DNA from: DASXAI01 sp963728985
GTDB taxonomy: Bacteria > Actinomycetota > Acidimicrobiia > Acidimicrobiales > Ilumatobacteraceae
Direction of reading: 5' to 3'
Assembly: GCA_963728985.1 (NCBI GenBank)
Contig: CAVSME010000008.1
Coordinates: forward strand, 124,001 to 188,000
Length of the DNA: 64,000 nt
This document shows, one piece after another, positions 51,539 to 61,529 of this stretch. The position numbers and the translations under genes were made by a program. Position 1 is the stretch's first letter. Each line of letters opens with the position of its first letter. Below the pieces are notes generated by a model that was not told the origin of the DNA, did not search any database, and was given only the letters and a program-made list of their open reading frames with translations.

Positions 51539-53899
51539 CTATCCGGACTTCGGCGGTCCGGTAGCCGGCGGCGTCGTCGCCGGTTGCGTCGGCGGTCCGG
51601 CAGCCGGCGGCGTCGTCGCCGGTGACTTCGGCGGTCCGGTAGCCGGTGGCGTCGTCGCCGGTGCCTTCGGCGGTCCGGTAGTCGCCGGTGGCGTCGTCGC
51701 CGGTGGCTTCGGCGCGGCGGTGGCGGGCGGGGCGGGCGGGCCGGCGCAGGAGCCGACGGTGGCACCCGACGGCGCGTACGCACCGACAGGGGCCGCCGGG
51801 TCGAGCTGGCTGGCCGGGATCGTGGTGCCGCTGGACACCCTGGAGTACACGGGCGCCGGCGCCTCGGTGGTCGCCGTCGGGTCGGGATCGACAGTGGCGC
51901 CGGGCGTCGTCACCGCCGGCGGTGCCGCGCTCACCGTGTAGAGGCACTCGTTGCCCGGCAGGTACAGGCGCTTCGAGCCGCGGGCCGGCTTTGGCGCGGC
52001 GGGCCAGTCCTCCTCGGGGTAGCCCTTCGCCTCGCTGGCATTGGCGATGAACTGCTCCCAGATGCGGTACGGCAGGTTCCCGCCGTGGACGTTGCTGACC
52101 CCGACGGCGCGGAACTCCGGGATGTTGCGCATCCCGTCGGTCCCGCTGGCCAGCGGGTTGCCCAGCCACACGGCCGCCGACAGCTGCGTGGTGAAGCCCT
52201 CGAACGTGGCATTGGTGTTGTTCTCGTAGGTGCCGGTCTTGCCGGCCGCCGGGCGGGTGCCGAGGAACTTCTTCGACGAGCTCTCCACCGTGCCGTGCTT
52301 GATGACGCCCTTCAGCGTGTTGATCGCGGTGAGGGCGATCTCGGGGGCCACCGCCGGGGCTCCGGGATCCTGGTGCTGGTACACGATCGACCCGTCGGAC
52401 CCCTCGATCCGCTCGATGTAGTAGGCGTCGTGGCGCACGCCCTGGGTCGACAGGGTGGCGCCGCTCGTGGCGAAGTCGAGCGGCGAGATCTCGTTGCCGC
52501 CGGTGGCGAAGGCGGCGATCGGCTGGATGTCGCTCTTCACCCCGAGCCGGTGGGCGGTGTCGACCACGCGGCTGAGCCCGACGATCTGGCTGAGCTTGGC
52601 GTAGGCGCAGTTGATGGACAGCGCCGTCATGGTGGAGACGGTGTCGACGGACCGGCTGACACCGTCGTGGATGAGGAAGGGCTCCTTCGAGCCGGGGTTC
52701 GGCAACGAGCACGGCAGCGTGCCGTCGATGGTGTCGTTGGGTTGCACTCCGGCCTGGAGGGCGGCCAGCAGGATGAAGAGCTTGGCCGACGAGCCGGTCT
52801 GGCGGGGCGTGATGGCCAGGTTCACCTGCGACTGGTCGAAGCCCCGCCCGCCGACCATGGCCACGACCGCGCCCGTACGGGCGTCCTCGGCGGCGAGCGC
52901 CGCCTGGAAACGGCCGCCGGTGTCGGGCAGCTGCTCGGCCACGGCCTGGTCGGCCGCCTGCTGGATGGTGGGGTCGAGCGTCGTGTAGATGCGCAGGCCG
53001 CCGCGGTAGAGGGCGTTGTAGCGGGTCTGGGCGTCGCTGCCGAGGATCGTCGTCTCGTTGAGGAGCTGCTTGCGCACCTCCTCGGTGAAGTACGAGCGGG
53101 GAACCGCCGTCTGCGGCGTCGAGAGCTGCTTGGTGGGCAACGGCCACGCGTCGCCCGCCTGCTTGGCCTGGTCCTCGGTGATCCTGCCCGTCGCCGCCAG
53201 CCGTTCGGTGGTCTGCTTGAACCGGGCGCGGGCCCGCTCGGGGTGGGCCAGCGGGTCGTAGCCCGACGGGTTGCGGATGAGCCCGGCCAGGAACGCACCC
53301 TCGTAGAGATCGAGCTGGTCCACGTTCTTGCCGAAGTACGTCTCGGCCGCAGCCTGGAGCCCGTAGGCGTTGTTCCCGAGGTAGACGGTGTTCAGGTAGC
53401 GCTCGAGGATCTCGTCCTTCGAGTACTTCTGCTCGACACGCCACGCGTACGCCGCTTCGAGGATCTTGCGATCGGTGTCACGGTCGCTGGTGAGCAGCAG
53501 GTTCTTCACCAGCTGCTGGGTGATGGTGGATCCGCCCTGCGTCACCTCGCCGGCCGAGACGTTGACCAGCATGGCCCGCACGAGGCTCTTCGCGTTGACG
53601 CCTTTGTGCGTGTAGAAGCTCTCGTCCTCGACGGCCAGGACGGCGTCGACCACGTCCTTCGGGACCTGCGCGATCTTGAACGGCTCGCGGTTCTCGGCCT
53701 TGAAGATGTCGATCTGGTTCCCCGCCGCGTCGAACACGATCGACCGGCGGGCCAGCTCCGAGAACGCCGGGAGGTCCGTGGCCTCGACGGTGTTGGCGGT
53801 GACGATCTGCACCACCTGCGGCACCACGGCCACGCCAATCGCAGCCAGCCCGAGGCCGGCCACGACCACGGTGATGGCGAGGCGGAAGAGGGTCTTCAC
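51539..53899 (-). CDS. Class A penicillin-binding protein (bifunctional transglycosylase/transpeptidase)
   Basis: 786 residues. An N-terminal membrane helix; GT51 motifs AVEDESFYTHKGVN (catalytic Glu) and GGSTITQQLVKNLLL, KILEAAYAWRVEQKYSKDEI, LERYLNTVYLGNNAYG. The transpeptidase has SSAK (in TGSSAKLFILLAA), SIN (SINCAYAKL) and KTGT (AAGKTGTYENN). It polymerises and crosslinks peptidoglycan outside the membrane. The last about 60 residues are a Pro/Thr-rich repeat tail encoded by a 39-bp minisatellite. GTG 53899 is the start. It heads a four-gene operon with no gaps for the first three genes. Confidence 0.95.
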   Translation of the reverse strand: MKTLFRLAITVVVAGLGLAAIGVAVVPQVVQIVTANTVEATDLPAFSELARRSIVFDAAGNQIDIFKAENREPFKIAQVPKDVVDAVLAVEDESFYTHKGVNAKSLVRAMLVNVSAGEVTQGGSTITQQLVKNLLLTSDRDTDRKILEAAYAWRVEQKYSKDEILERYLNTVYLGNNAYGLQAAAETYFGKNVDQLDLYEGAFLAGLIRNPSGYDPLAHPERARARFKQTTERLAATGRITEDQAKQAGDAWPLPTKQLSTPQTAVPRSYFTEEVRKQLLNETTILGSDAQTRYNALYRGGLRIYTTLDPTIQQAADQAVAEQLPDTGGRFQAALAAEDARTGAVVAMVGGRGFDQSQVNLAITPRQTGSSAKLFILLAALQAGVQPNDTIDGTLPCSLPNPGSKEPFLIHDGVSRSVDTVSTMTALSINCAYAKLSQIVGLSRVVDTAHRLGVKSDIQPIAAFATGGNEISPLDFATSGATLSTQGVRHDAYYIERIEGSDGSIVYQHQDPGAPAVAPEIALTAINTLKGVIKHGTVESSSKKFLGTRPAAGKTGTYENNTNATFEGFTTQLSAAVWLGNPLASGTDGMRNIPEFRAVGVSNVHGGNLPYRIWEQFIANASEAKGYPEEDWPAAPKPARGSKRLYLPGNECLYTVSAAPPAVTTPGATVDPDPTATTEAPAPVYSRVSSGTTIPASQLDPAAPVGAYAPSGATVGSCAGPPAPPATAAPKPPATTPPATTGPPKAPATTPPATGPPKSPATTPPAAGPPTQPATTPPATGPPKSG
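51545..51711. repeat. 39-bp minisatellite inside the penicillin-binding-protein tail
   Basis: GGCGGTCCGG recurs at 51552, 51591, 51630 and 51669, period 39 bp, encoding the 13-residue unit GPPxxPATTPPAT. Copy number is likely to vary between strains. Confidence 0.8.
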
Positions 53900-53962
53900 G
53901 TTCGGTCGAGGGTACCCGCCACATACCCCCGCATCGGGGTCATCGCCGGCCCCGGTGCTGGA

Positions 53963-54604
53963 CTACGCGTCCTGGAAGGCGCGGTCGCGGTTGGCGTCGA
54001 TCCAGCTCTGGAGGGCGGCGCCCGACTCGAAGCTGACGATGAGCGCGTATCGGGCAGCGGGGCCGGGGTGGTGCACGCCGTGCCACATCCGCTCCGAGTC
54101 GACGACGAACTGGGTCCCTCGCGCCAGCGGGATACGCACCTCGCCGTCGCGATCCTCTTTCGCCGTGCGCAGGATCATGCTGCTGCCGGGATCATCGGTG
54201 AGCTGCAGCCACGCCCGCACCACGCGGCCGGTGCCGTCGGGGTTGAGGCGGTTGTTGTCGTCGAGGTGGATCCACCGCTCCACGTCGGGCATCACGTTCG
54301 GCTCCAGCTTGATCACCCGGACCCGCCCGTAGTCGGCGCCGACGCGCACCGTCCACTCGACGAGCGTGGGGCTGATGGCGGCGTTGGTCGTCCACACGCC
54401 GTCCTTGTCCGCCTTGCCGTGGTCCCAGAAGCCGGCGCACTCGACGGCACCGTAGGCAGAGGCGATCGGCGCGAAGTTGGTGTCCCCACCGCTCTTCCAA
54501 TCGCGGTACTCGAGGTCCAGGTACTCCGCCTCGGGGATCTCGAGATCGCACCGGCCGAGCACGACGTAGCCCCGCTCGGCCAGCTCGGGCAGCTCGTGAA
54601 GCAT
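53963..54604 (-). CDS. Aspartyl/asparaginyl beta-hydroxylase-like protein
   Basis: 213 residues. A double-stranded beta-helix pattern: RVRVIKLEPNVMPDVERWIH then LDDNNRLNPDG, VVRAWLQLTDDPGSSMIL, RGTQFVVDSERMWHGVHHPG and a closing RYALIVSFESG. The His in WIHLDD, and His in MWHGV, with Arg in ARYAL, fit an Fe(II)/2-oxoglutarate site, though the second-ligand Asp spacing is not certain. It may hydroxylate a protein side chain or small molecule. ATG-type start at 54604; single gene. Confidence 0.78.
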   Translation of the reverse strand: MLHELPELAERGYVVLGRCDLEIPEAEYLDLEYRDWKSGGDTNFAPIASAYGAVECAGFWDHGKADKDGVWTTNAAISPTLVEWTVRVGADYGRVRVIKLEPNVMPDVERWIHLDDNNRLNPDGTGRVVRAWLQLTDDPGSSMILRTAKEDRDGEVRIPLARGTQFVVDSERMWHGVHHPGPAARYALIVSFESGAALQSWIDANRDRAFQDA

Positions 54605-54635
54605 GGCGGCATGGTACCGACTTTGATGCGGCGCC

Positions 54636-54709
54636 TAGCGGCGCCGACTCGCTGTGCTCGGACAATCCCGCCGGCACCTGCGCCGCCGCTGCATTGCGGC
54701 GGCACTCTC
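54636..54709. repeat. Inverted single copy of the 77-bp repeat
   Basis: GCGCCGACTCGCTGTGCTCG GACAATCC, then CACCTGC...GCCGCCGC...GCATTGCGGCGGCACTC, is the reverse complement of one unit of the 49536 array, diverged at several bases. It lies between two divergently oriented genes, about 5 kb away from the array. Confidence 0.75.
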
Positions 54710-54731
54710 CTTCACCGGCCACACTGGCGCC

Positions 54732-55547
54732 ATGGTGGTGGGCCTCCGTCGCCGCTGGTGGTGGATCGCCGCCGGCATCGTCGTGGTCGTGGCCGTCGGC
54801 GTGTTCGTCCTTGTCCGCTTCGTGTTCCTGCACGACACCACCACCGCCCTTTCCTCCGACGACGTGCTGGCCCGCTACCGCGCCTCGTCCACCGTCGCCA
54901 CCGCCGCGACCACCGCACCGGCGGCAACCCTGAGCCTGCCCGCGCCCGGCGTGTACCGGTACGCGACGACGGGCTCGGAGCGGGTCGACGCCCTCGGCGG
55001 CACCACCCACGCTTACCCGGCCACCACGACGATCACCATCACACCGTCGACGTGCGGCGTGCAGACGCGCTGGGATGCGCTGAAGGAACGGTGGAGCAGC
55101 CGCCAGCTCTGCCTGGGTGAGGGCGGCATCGTCTCCGGCGCGTACACGGACTTCCACCGCTTCTACGGCCAGGACGACCGCTCCGACTGGAACTGCGCCC
55201 CGCCCTACGTCGTGGTACCGGCGGCGCCGGGGGCGGGAGCCAGATGGACGGGAACGTGCACCGACGGTCAGGGAACCACCGAGTCGACGACGGTGTCGGT
55301 GGTCGCCCTCGAAGACGTCACCGTCGCCGGTCAGCACGTCGCTGCGGTGCACACGCAGCGGGTGGAGGACGATGTCGCCAAGGACGGCACTGCCCACACG
55401 ACAACCGACCAATGGTTCGACATGCGTACCGGGCTGGTGCTGCGGGAGACAGCCACCTCGTCGTCGACCACGTCCACGTTCGTCGGCGACGTCCACTACC
55501 AGGAGCAGTACGAGCTGAAGATCGCGTCGCTCGATCCGCAGCGCTGA
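54732..55547 (+). CDS. Membrane-anchored extracytoplasmic protein of unknown function
   Basis: 271 residues. One N-terminal helix (WWWIAAGIVVVVAVGVFVLV) anchors an exported part: YRYATTGSERVDALGGTTHA, STCGVQTRWDALKERWSSRQ, DWNCAPPYVVVPAAPGAGAR, DQWFDMRTGLVLRETATSSS. The beta-rich part with paired Cys residues resembles actinobacterial secreted proteins without function. ATG 54732 follows the inverted repeat. It is 25 nt from the CDF gene on the same strand. Confidence 0.78.
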   Translation: MVVGLRRRWWWIAAGIVVVVAVGVFVLVRFVFLHDTTTALSSDDVLARYRASSTVATAATTAPAATLSLPAPGVYRYATTGSERVDALGGTTHAYPATTTITITPSTCGVQTRWDALKERWSSRQLCLGEGGIVSGAYTDFHRFYGQDDRSDWNCAPPYVVVPAAPGAGARWTGTCTDGQGTTESTTVSVVALEDVTVAGQHVAAVHTQRVEDDVAKDGTAHTTTDQWFDMRTGLVLRETATSSSTTSTFVGDVHYQEQYELKIASLDPQR

Positions 55548-55572
55548 CCGATTCCAGGTCCAGAATGGACCG

Positions 55573-56484
55573 ATGGAAGGCCACGGCCACGACCACGGCG
55601 CCGCCGCCCGCGCCGGGGCCCGCCACCAGGGTCGCCTCGGGGCGGCACTCGCCCTGACGATCGCCTTCCTGATCGTCCAGGTCGTGGTCGGGCTGGCCAC
55701 CGGATCGCTGGCCCTGCTGTCCGACGCCGGGCACATGGCGACCGACGCCCTCGGCCTCACGATGGCCCTGCTCGCCATCCATGTGGCCAACCGCGGCGGG
55801 CGCGACCGCCAGCGCACGTTCGGGCTGTACCGGCTGGAGATCCTGGCCGCACTGGCCAACGCGGTGCTGCTGTTCGGCGTGGCCGGCTACGTCCTGGTCG
55901 AAGCGGGGCGGCGGCTCTCCGACCCGCCCGACATCGCCTCGGGCGTGGTGCTCGTGGTCGGCATCATCGGTCTCGGCGTGAACCTGGCCTCGTTCGCCCT
56001 CCTCCGGGCCGGCTCGCGCGAGAGCCTCAACGTGGAGGGCGCCTACCTCGAGGTGGCGGCCGACACGCTCGGGTCCATCGGCGTCATCGTGGCGGCCATC
56101 GTGATGTCCCTCACCGACTGGCACTGGGTGGACCCCGTGATCGGCGCCGCCATCGGCGTGTTCATCCTGCCGAGGGCGTGGCGGTTGGGTGGCGAGGCGC
56201 TGCGCATCCTCGTCCAGGCGGCCCCGGCCGGCACCGACCTCGGTGCCATCGATGCGGACCTACGGGCCATCCCGGGCGTCGTCGACGTGCACGACCTCCA
56301 CGTGTGGACGCTCACCAGCGAGATGGAAGTGGCGACTGCGCACGTCATGGTGGCCGTCGGCACAGACGCCCACTCCGTGCTCGACCAGGCCCGGCTGCTG
56401 CTCACCGAGCGCCACGGGCTGCCGCACGCCACCGTCCAGGTCGAACCGGACGACCATCGCGGCTGCGACGAGATCAGCTGGTGA
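55573..56484 (+). CDS. Cation diffusion facilitator (zinc/cobalt/cadmium exporter)
   Basis: 303 residues. A His-rich start (MEGHGHDHG), six helices with the transport site LLSDAGHMATDALGL (H-x3-D) and LEVAADTLGSIGVI (D-x3-D-type: here A-A-D), and a cytosolic ferredoxin-like tail VVDVHDLHVWTLTSEMEVAT. It exports divalent metal in exchange for protons. GGTCCA-GAA-TGGACC (55557-55571) is a perfect dyad ending 1 nt before the ATG; it could be an operator or block the ribosome site. Confidence 0.94.
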   Translation: MEGHGHDHGAAARAGARHQGRLGAALALTIAFLIVQVVVGLATGSLALLSDAGHMATDALGLTMALLAIHVANRGGRDRQRTFGLYRLEILAALANAVLLFGVAGYVLVEAGRRLSDPPDIASGVVLVVGIIGLGVNLASFALLRAGSRESLNVEGAYLEVAADTLGSIGVIVAAIVMSLTDWHWVDPVIGAAIGVFILPRAWRLGGEALRILVQAAPAGTDLGAIDADLRAIPGVVDVHDLHVWTLTSEMEVATAHVMVAVGTDAHSVLDQARLLLTERHGLPHATVQVEPDDHRGCDEISW

Positions 56485-59083
56485 TCAGGCGCTGAGCGGC
56501 GTCTCGCCGGCCGCGGTGGCCAAGATGGCCTCGGCCTCGGCCAGCGCGCGCTCGATGGTGAGGTCGGCGGCCGAGGTCCGGGCCTCTGCGTACGCGTCGG
56601 GCCCGAGCCGGTCGGCCACGTCCGCCAGCATGGCGTCGCTCTGGGCCTGATCGTCCGGGTAGAGCAGGAGCCCGGTCGCCGCCAACCGGGACTCGGCGAG
56701 GGCGTGGAGCCGGGCGGCCGGGGCGTCGGCGCCTTCGGTGGCGGCGATCCGGGCGGCGACGATCAGGCCGAACGTGGTGAGGTGCTCCATGCCCAGCTCG
56801 GCGGCGTAGTCGAGGGCGTCGCGCTCGGTGGGCGGCAGCGCGCGCGAAGTCGCCGTCGCGCAGCTCCTCCTCGACGAGGTTGTTGAGCGCCAGCGCGGCC
56901 AGGACGTGATCGCCGGCCCGGCGGGCCAGCGCCGACACCTCGGCGTTGATGGCGGCCACGTCGTCGTCGCCGCGGGCGCTGGCCACGATGGCCAACCGCA
57001 GCAGGGTGTCGGCCCGATCCCCGTCGGTCGTGGCCCGGGCCACCTGCTGCTCGGCCAGCGCCCGGGCCTGGTCGAGGTCGTCGGCGGTGGCCCGGCGCAG
57101 CAGCAGCGTGACCCGGGGCGACATGATGCGCACGGGTCCCCAGCGGTCGCCGTCGCCACAGCGGTCGAGCATCGCCTCGCCCTCGTTGCAGCGGCGCCAG
57201 GCCTCGTCGACCTGGCCGGCGTCGCCGAGCAGGCTGGCCGACACGAGCAGCAGCCGGGCAACGGCCGCCGACGGCCTGGTGATCCGCGCCAGCACGGCGT
57301 CGATCTCGTCGCAACCGAGCCGGGGCTGGCCCGCTACCGCGCGGGGCTCGGCCCGCAGCCGGGCCAGCGCCGGCACGACGTCGGTCGTGGGGTCGAGCCC
57401 GTCGATGAGGGCGCTGAGCGTGTCGAGCTCGGCCACCAGGCTGTTGAGCCACGCCCGGTTCCCTCGCTGCGCCAGCGGGAAGCGGTCGAGGTAGAAGTCG
57501 GCGATGCGGGCAGCGGTGGTGGCGGTCTGCCCGGCGGCCGCCAGGTGGAGGCCGGCGTAGGCCCGCACCGTCTCCAGCATCCGGTACCGGGTGGCGTTGG
57601 CCGCCGGTTCCACCGTCACCAGCGACTTGTCGGCCAGCGACCACACCAGCTCGGGCACGTCGTACGCCTCGACCGTCCCGCCGGTGACGGCGGCGGTGGC
57701 GGCGTCGAGGGCGAACGTCCCGACGAAGCACGACAGCCGCTCGAATGCCGCCCGCTCCGGCGCCGTGAGGAGGTCGTAGCTCCAGTCGAGCAGCGCCGTC
57801 ATCGTCCGCTGGCGCTCGGGGGCGGTGCGATCGCCGCTACGCAGGAGGCGGAACCGCTCGTCCAGCCCGTCGAGGATCTCGGCCGCCGACAGCACCGCGC
57901 CCCGGGAGGCGGCCAGCTCGATGGCCAGCGGGGTCCCGTCGAGGCGCTGGCAGATGCGAGTGGCGATGGCACGGTCGACGTCGGGCGTCCCCCCGGCGGC
58001 GACGAACCGATCCACGAACAGCGTCACGGCGTCGGCGGCGACGGACAGCGGCGGCAGCCGCCGGACCCACTCGCCGGAGACGCCGAGCGGTTCGCGGCTC
58101 GTGGCCAGCACCGCCAGCGACGGACAGCGATTTAGGAGGGCGGCGACCAGGGCGGCGCTGGCCTCCACGACCTGCTCGCAGTTGTCGAGGATGAGGAGGA
58201 GCTCCTTGCCCGTCAGGTGGGCGACGACGTCGTCGAGGCAGTCGGCACCGGTGGCGGCGATGCCGAGGGTGGCGGCCACCGTCGGGACGACGCGTGCGGC
58301 GTCGGTGATGCTCGACAGGTCCACCATCCACACGCCCGCCGGCCACGCCGGCGCTACCCGCAGCCCGATCTCCGTGGCCAGCCGGGTCTTGCCCATGCCG
58401 CCGGCGCCGGCGATGGTGACGGCGCGCTGCGCCGCCAGCCGGGCGGCGACGTCGGCCGTTTCGATCTCGCGCCCGACGAAGGACGTGCGGGCGGCGACGA
58501 TGTTGTGCTGGTCGGCGGGCACCGCCCGCACGGCGGGGAAGTCGGCGGGATCGCCCCGGCGGGCGACCTGGTGGAGGGCGACCGGGTGGTCGAAGTCGCG
58601 CAGCCGGTAGTGACCGAGGTCGCGCAGCACGACGGTGGTGGCCTGGAGGCGGTCGCGGTCGGCGGCGGCGACGGCCTGCTCGGACGCCACGATCTGGCCA
58701 CCGTGGGCGGCGTCGACGACGCGGGCGGCCTGATGCATGGCCAGGGCGATGTAGTCGTCGTCATGGGGGAAGGCGATGCCGGTGTGCGCGCCCATCCTCA
58801 CTTTGGGTGGTCCATCTGTGGGCCACGCCGCCGCGGCCAGCGCCTCCTGGCCGGCGACGCAGGCGGCCAGCGCGTCGGTGCTCGACGCGAACGCGACGAA
58901 GCACGCGTCAGCCACCACCTTGATCTCCGTACCATCGTGGGCCGCCCACGCCGTCCGCAGCACGGCACGGTGCTGTTCGAGCACCGCGGGATACCCCTCG
59001 CCCAACTGGCGGAGCAGGCGCGTCGAACCCTCGATGTCGGTGAAGACGAAGGTGACCGACCCACGCGGGAGCGCGTCCGTCAC
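56485..59083 (-). CDS. Class III adenylate/guanylate cyclase fused to STAND ATPase, one-base frameshift
   Basis: About 866 residues if read through. Cyclase domain: VTFVFTDIEGSTRLLRQLGE (first metal Asp), IKVVADACFVAF (second metal Asp, GD replaced by AD), RMGAHTGIAF. Then an NB-ARC/STAND ATPase: VTIAGAGGMGKTRLATEIGL (Walker A), KELLLILDNCEQV (Walker B), ATSREPLGVSGEW, followed by a helical TPR-like tail. Near 56842, in a GCGCGCGC run, the frame shifts; the other frame continues LPPTERDALDYAAELGMEHL to the end at 56485. Length is 3n+1. It is a signal-sensing regulator; the cyclase may be weak since the glycine before the second Asp is missing. Confidence 0.88.
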
Positions 59084-59213
59084 GTCAATAGTCTCTCACG
59101 GGTCCACACCCGGCTCGGCCAGATCGGAGAAGATGCGGGCCACAGTGACGACCGCCACGACGCTCGACCGACCGGCACCCGCGGGGCCGAGCCGGGCCTC
59201 GTCGCGCCCGTCC

Positions 59214-61176
59214 ATGGGCTACCGGCCCGCGCTCGACGGGCTGCGCGCCGTCGCCGTGGTCGCGGTGGTGCTCTTCCACTTCGAGTTCGCCTGGATCCCC
59301 GGCGGGTTCCTCGGCGTCGACATCTTCTTCGTGGTGAGTGGCTACCTCATCACCTCCCTGATGATCGAGGAATGGGGCCGCTCGGGCACCGTCGATCGCC
59401 GCCAGTTCTGGCTGCGACGGGGCCGGCGCCTGCTGCCCGCCCTCTACCTCATGCTCGTCGTGGTGTGCGCGTGGGCGGTGCTCTTCGTGCCCGACGCCCT
59501 CGATCGCCTCCGCAGCGACGTCATCGCCGCCCTGCTGTACGTGACCAACTGGTGGTACATCGTCGACGGCCAGAGCTACTTCGACTCCCTCGGCCGGCCA
59601 CCGGTCCTGCAGCACCTGTGGTCGCTGGCCATCGAGGAACAGTGGTACCTCATCTGGCCCTTCGCCTTCGCCTTCGCCATGCGCCGCACGGCCGGGGCGG
59701 TGCACCGCCTGGTCGTCCCCCTCCTCGCCGTTGCCGCCGCCTCCGCGGTGTGGATGGCCATCTTGTTCAACGCCACCGGCGACGTGAGCCGCGTCTACTA
59801 CGGCACCGACACCCACCTGTCGGGCCTGCTGATCGGCGCGGCGGCGGCGATGTGCTGGCGGCCGTGGCGGTCCCGGACGGCCGGGCAGCGCCACCTCGTG
59901 GCCCTCGACGCGGCCGGCGCCGTGGCCCTCGCCGCCCTCGTGCTCACGATGCTGCGGTGGGGGTCGGACACCACCTTCCTGTACCAGGGCGGCTTCGTCG
60001 TCGTCGGCCTGCTGACGATCGTGGTGGTAGCGGCCGCCGTCCACCCGGGCGCCCGGCTGCTGGGCGGCGCGCTCGTCGACACCCCTGCTGCGCTGGATCG
60101 GGCAGCGGTCCTACGCCATCTACCTGTGGCACTGGCCCGTGGTCGTGCTGCTTCCTGAGCGCGACGTCGGCTGGCCCCGGCCGGCCATGGTGCTGTTGTG
60201 GACGGGGCTCACCGTCGGGCTGGCCGAGTTGAGCTACCGCTTCGTGGAGACGCCCATCCGTCACGGCGCCCTCACCCGCTGGTACCACCGGCTGCGCACC
60301 GCGGAGGGACAGGACCGGTCGGTGCTCTGGAGTCGGGCTCAGGTCGGCGGCCTGGCCCTGGTGTTCGTGATCGGCGGCCTTGGCGTGCGCCTGGCCAACG
60401 CCGAGAAGGTGGACATCACCCTCGGCGGGGCCGAGCAGCAGCTCAGCCTCCCGACGACGCCGCCGTCGATCGTCGCTGCCGGTCCCGTGTCCACCGCCAG
60501 CACCCTGCCCGCCACCCTCCCCCGCCGGGTCGCCGTCGTGGGCGACTCGCAGGCCACCGCGCTGGTGCGCAACGCCCCCACCGGCCTCGGCCAGTACCTG
60601 AAGGTGTCCAACGGGGCCGTCGAAGGCTGCGGCCTGGTCGACTCGGGCAGCATCGTCACCGGCGCCCGCTTCCGGCGCGACTTCGACAACTGCCGCGGCT
60701 GGGAGCAGAAGTGGGCCAAGTCGGCGACGGGCAACGACATCACGCTCGTGGTGATCGGGGCGTGGGACGTCTTCGACGTGCGCCGCGACGGCGCTCGCGT
60801 CGCCTTCGGCTCGCCGCAGGACGACCAGTACCTGGCGAGTCAGCTGCAGCGGGGCATCGACGCGGTGACGGCGACCGGCAGCAAGATGGCCCTGCTCGAG
60901 GTGCCGTGCTACCGCAACGTCGACGGCGGCGGCCTCGTGGCGCTGCCGGAGCGGAGCAACGATCAGCGCACGGGCCATCTCAACGACCTGCTGCGGGCAG
61001 CGGCGGCCCGCGATCCTGGCCATGTCGTGTTCGTTGAAGGACCGAAGCAATGGTGCTCGGATCCCTCGATCGCCGCGGATCTCGGCTACCGCTGGGATGG
61101 CGTGCACTACTACCGGCCTGGCGCCAAGCTGGTGTTCGACACCATCACGCCGGCATTGCTCCAGATTCCGTTGTGA
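59214..61176 (+). CDS. OAC-type acyltransferase with SGNH C-terminal domain, one-base frameshift
   Basis: About 654 residues if read through. YRPALDGLRAVAVVAVVLFH, FHFEFAWIPGGFLGVDIFFV and VLQHLWSLAIEEQWYLIWPF are the acyltransferase 3 signatures. Near 60083 one extra base (in a run of C) breaks the frame; the next goes LLRWIGQRSYAIYLWHWPVV and on through ETPIRH to an exported SGNH domain (VVGDSQATALV, RWDGVHYYRPGAKLVFD). Such enzymes acetylate cell-wall or exported sugars. ATG 59214 is used; GTG 59145 would add 23 residues. Confidence 0.88.
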
Positions 61177-61185
61177 CCCGACGCA

Positions 61186-61398
61186 CTACGCGGCGACGAG
61201 CGGTTGGGGCGCGAGGGGCCGGGTCGGCAGAGCGAACATCGGCGGCTCGGCGCCAAGGGCCACGAGTGCCTCCCGCTCGTCTTCGAAGATGTGCGGGTTG
61301 ACCTCGTACAGCCGGTGCGCACGTGCTTGGAGCTGACGAAGTTCGTCGGCCTCCAGGCGCTGCCCGGTGATGGCGTTGGTCCACATGCTGAGAGCCAT
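61186..61398 (-). CDS. Small hypothetical protein
   Basis: 70 residues: MALSMWTNAITGQRLEADEL, RQLQARAHRLYEVNPHIFED, EREALVALGAEPPMFALPTR. It looks like a short helical protein with a structured start. GAAAGGAGGAAG about 6 nt upstream is the best ribosome site in the area, so it is probably expressed. Function unknown. It converges on the acyltransferase. Confidence 0.7.
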   Translation of the reverse strand: MALSMWTNAITGQRLEADELRQLQARAHRLYEVNPHIFEDEREALVALGAEPPMFALPTRPLAPQPLVAA

Positions 61399-61529
61399 GA
61401 CTCTTCCTCCTTTCTTCTCATCAGGAGTGCGGGTGTCGTCTCTCGATACGTCACATCGGTCACGCCCGGTTCACGGGGACGCCCCGCCCGACTCGTCGGT
61501 GCCGTCGCCGACCGATCTACGCTGGCCCG

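Noticed and set aside
52085..55120. 1011-residue plus-strand open frame
   Set aside because: It lies antisense to the penicillin-binding-protein and hydroxylase genes; no domain pattern.
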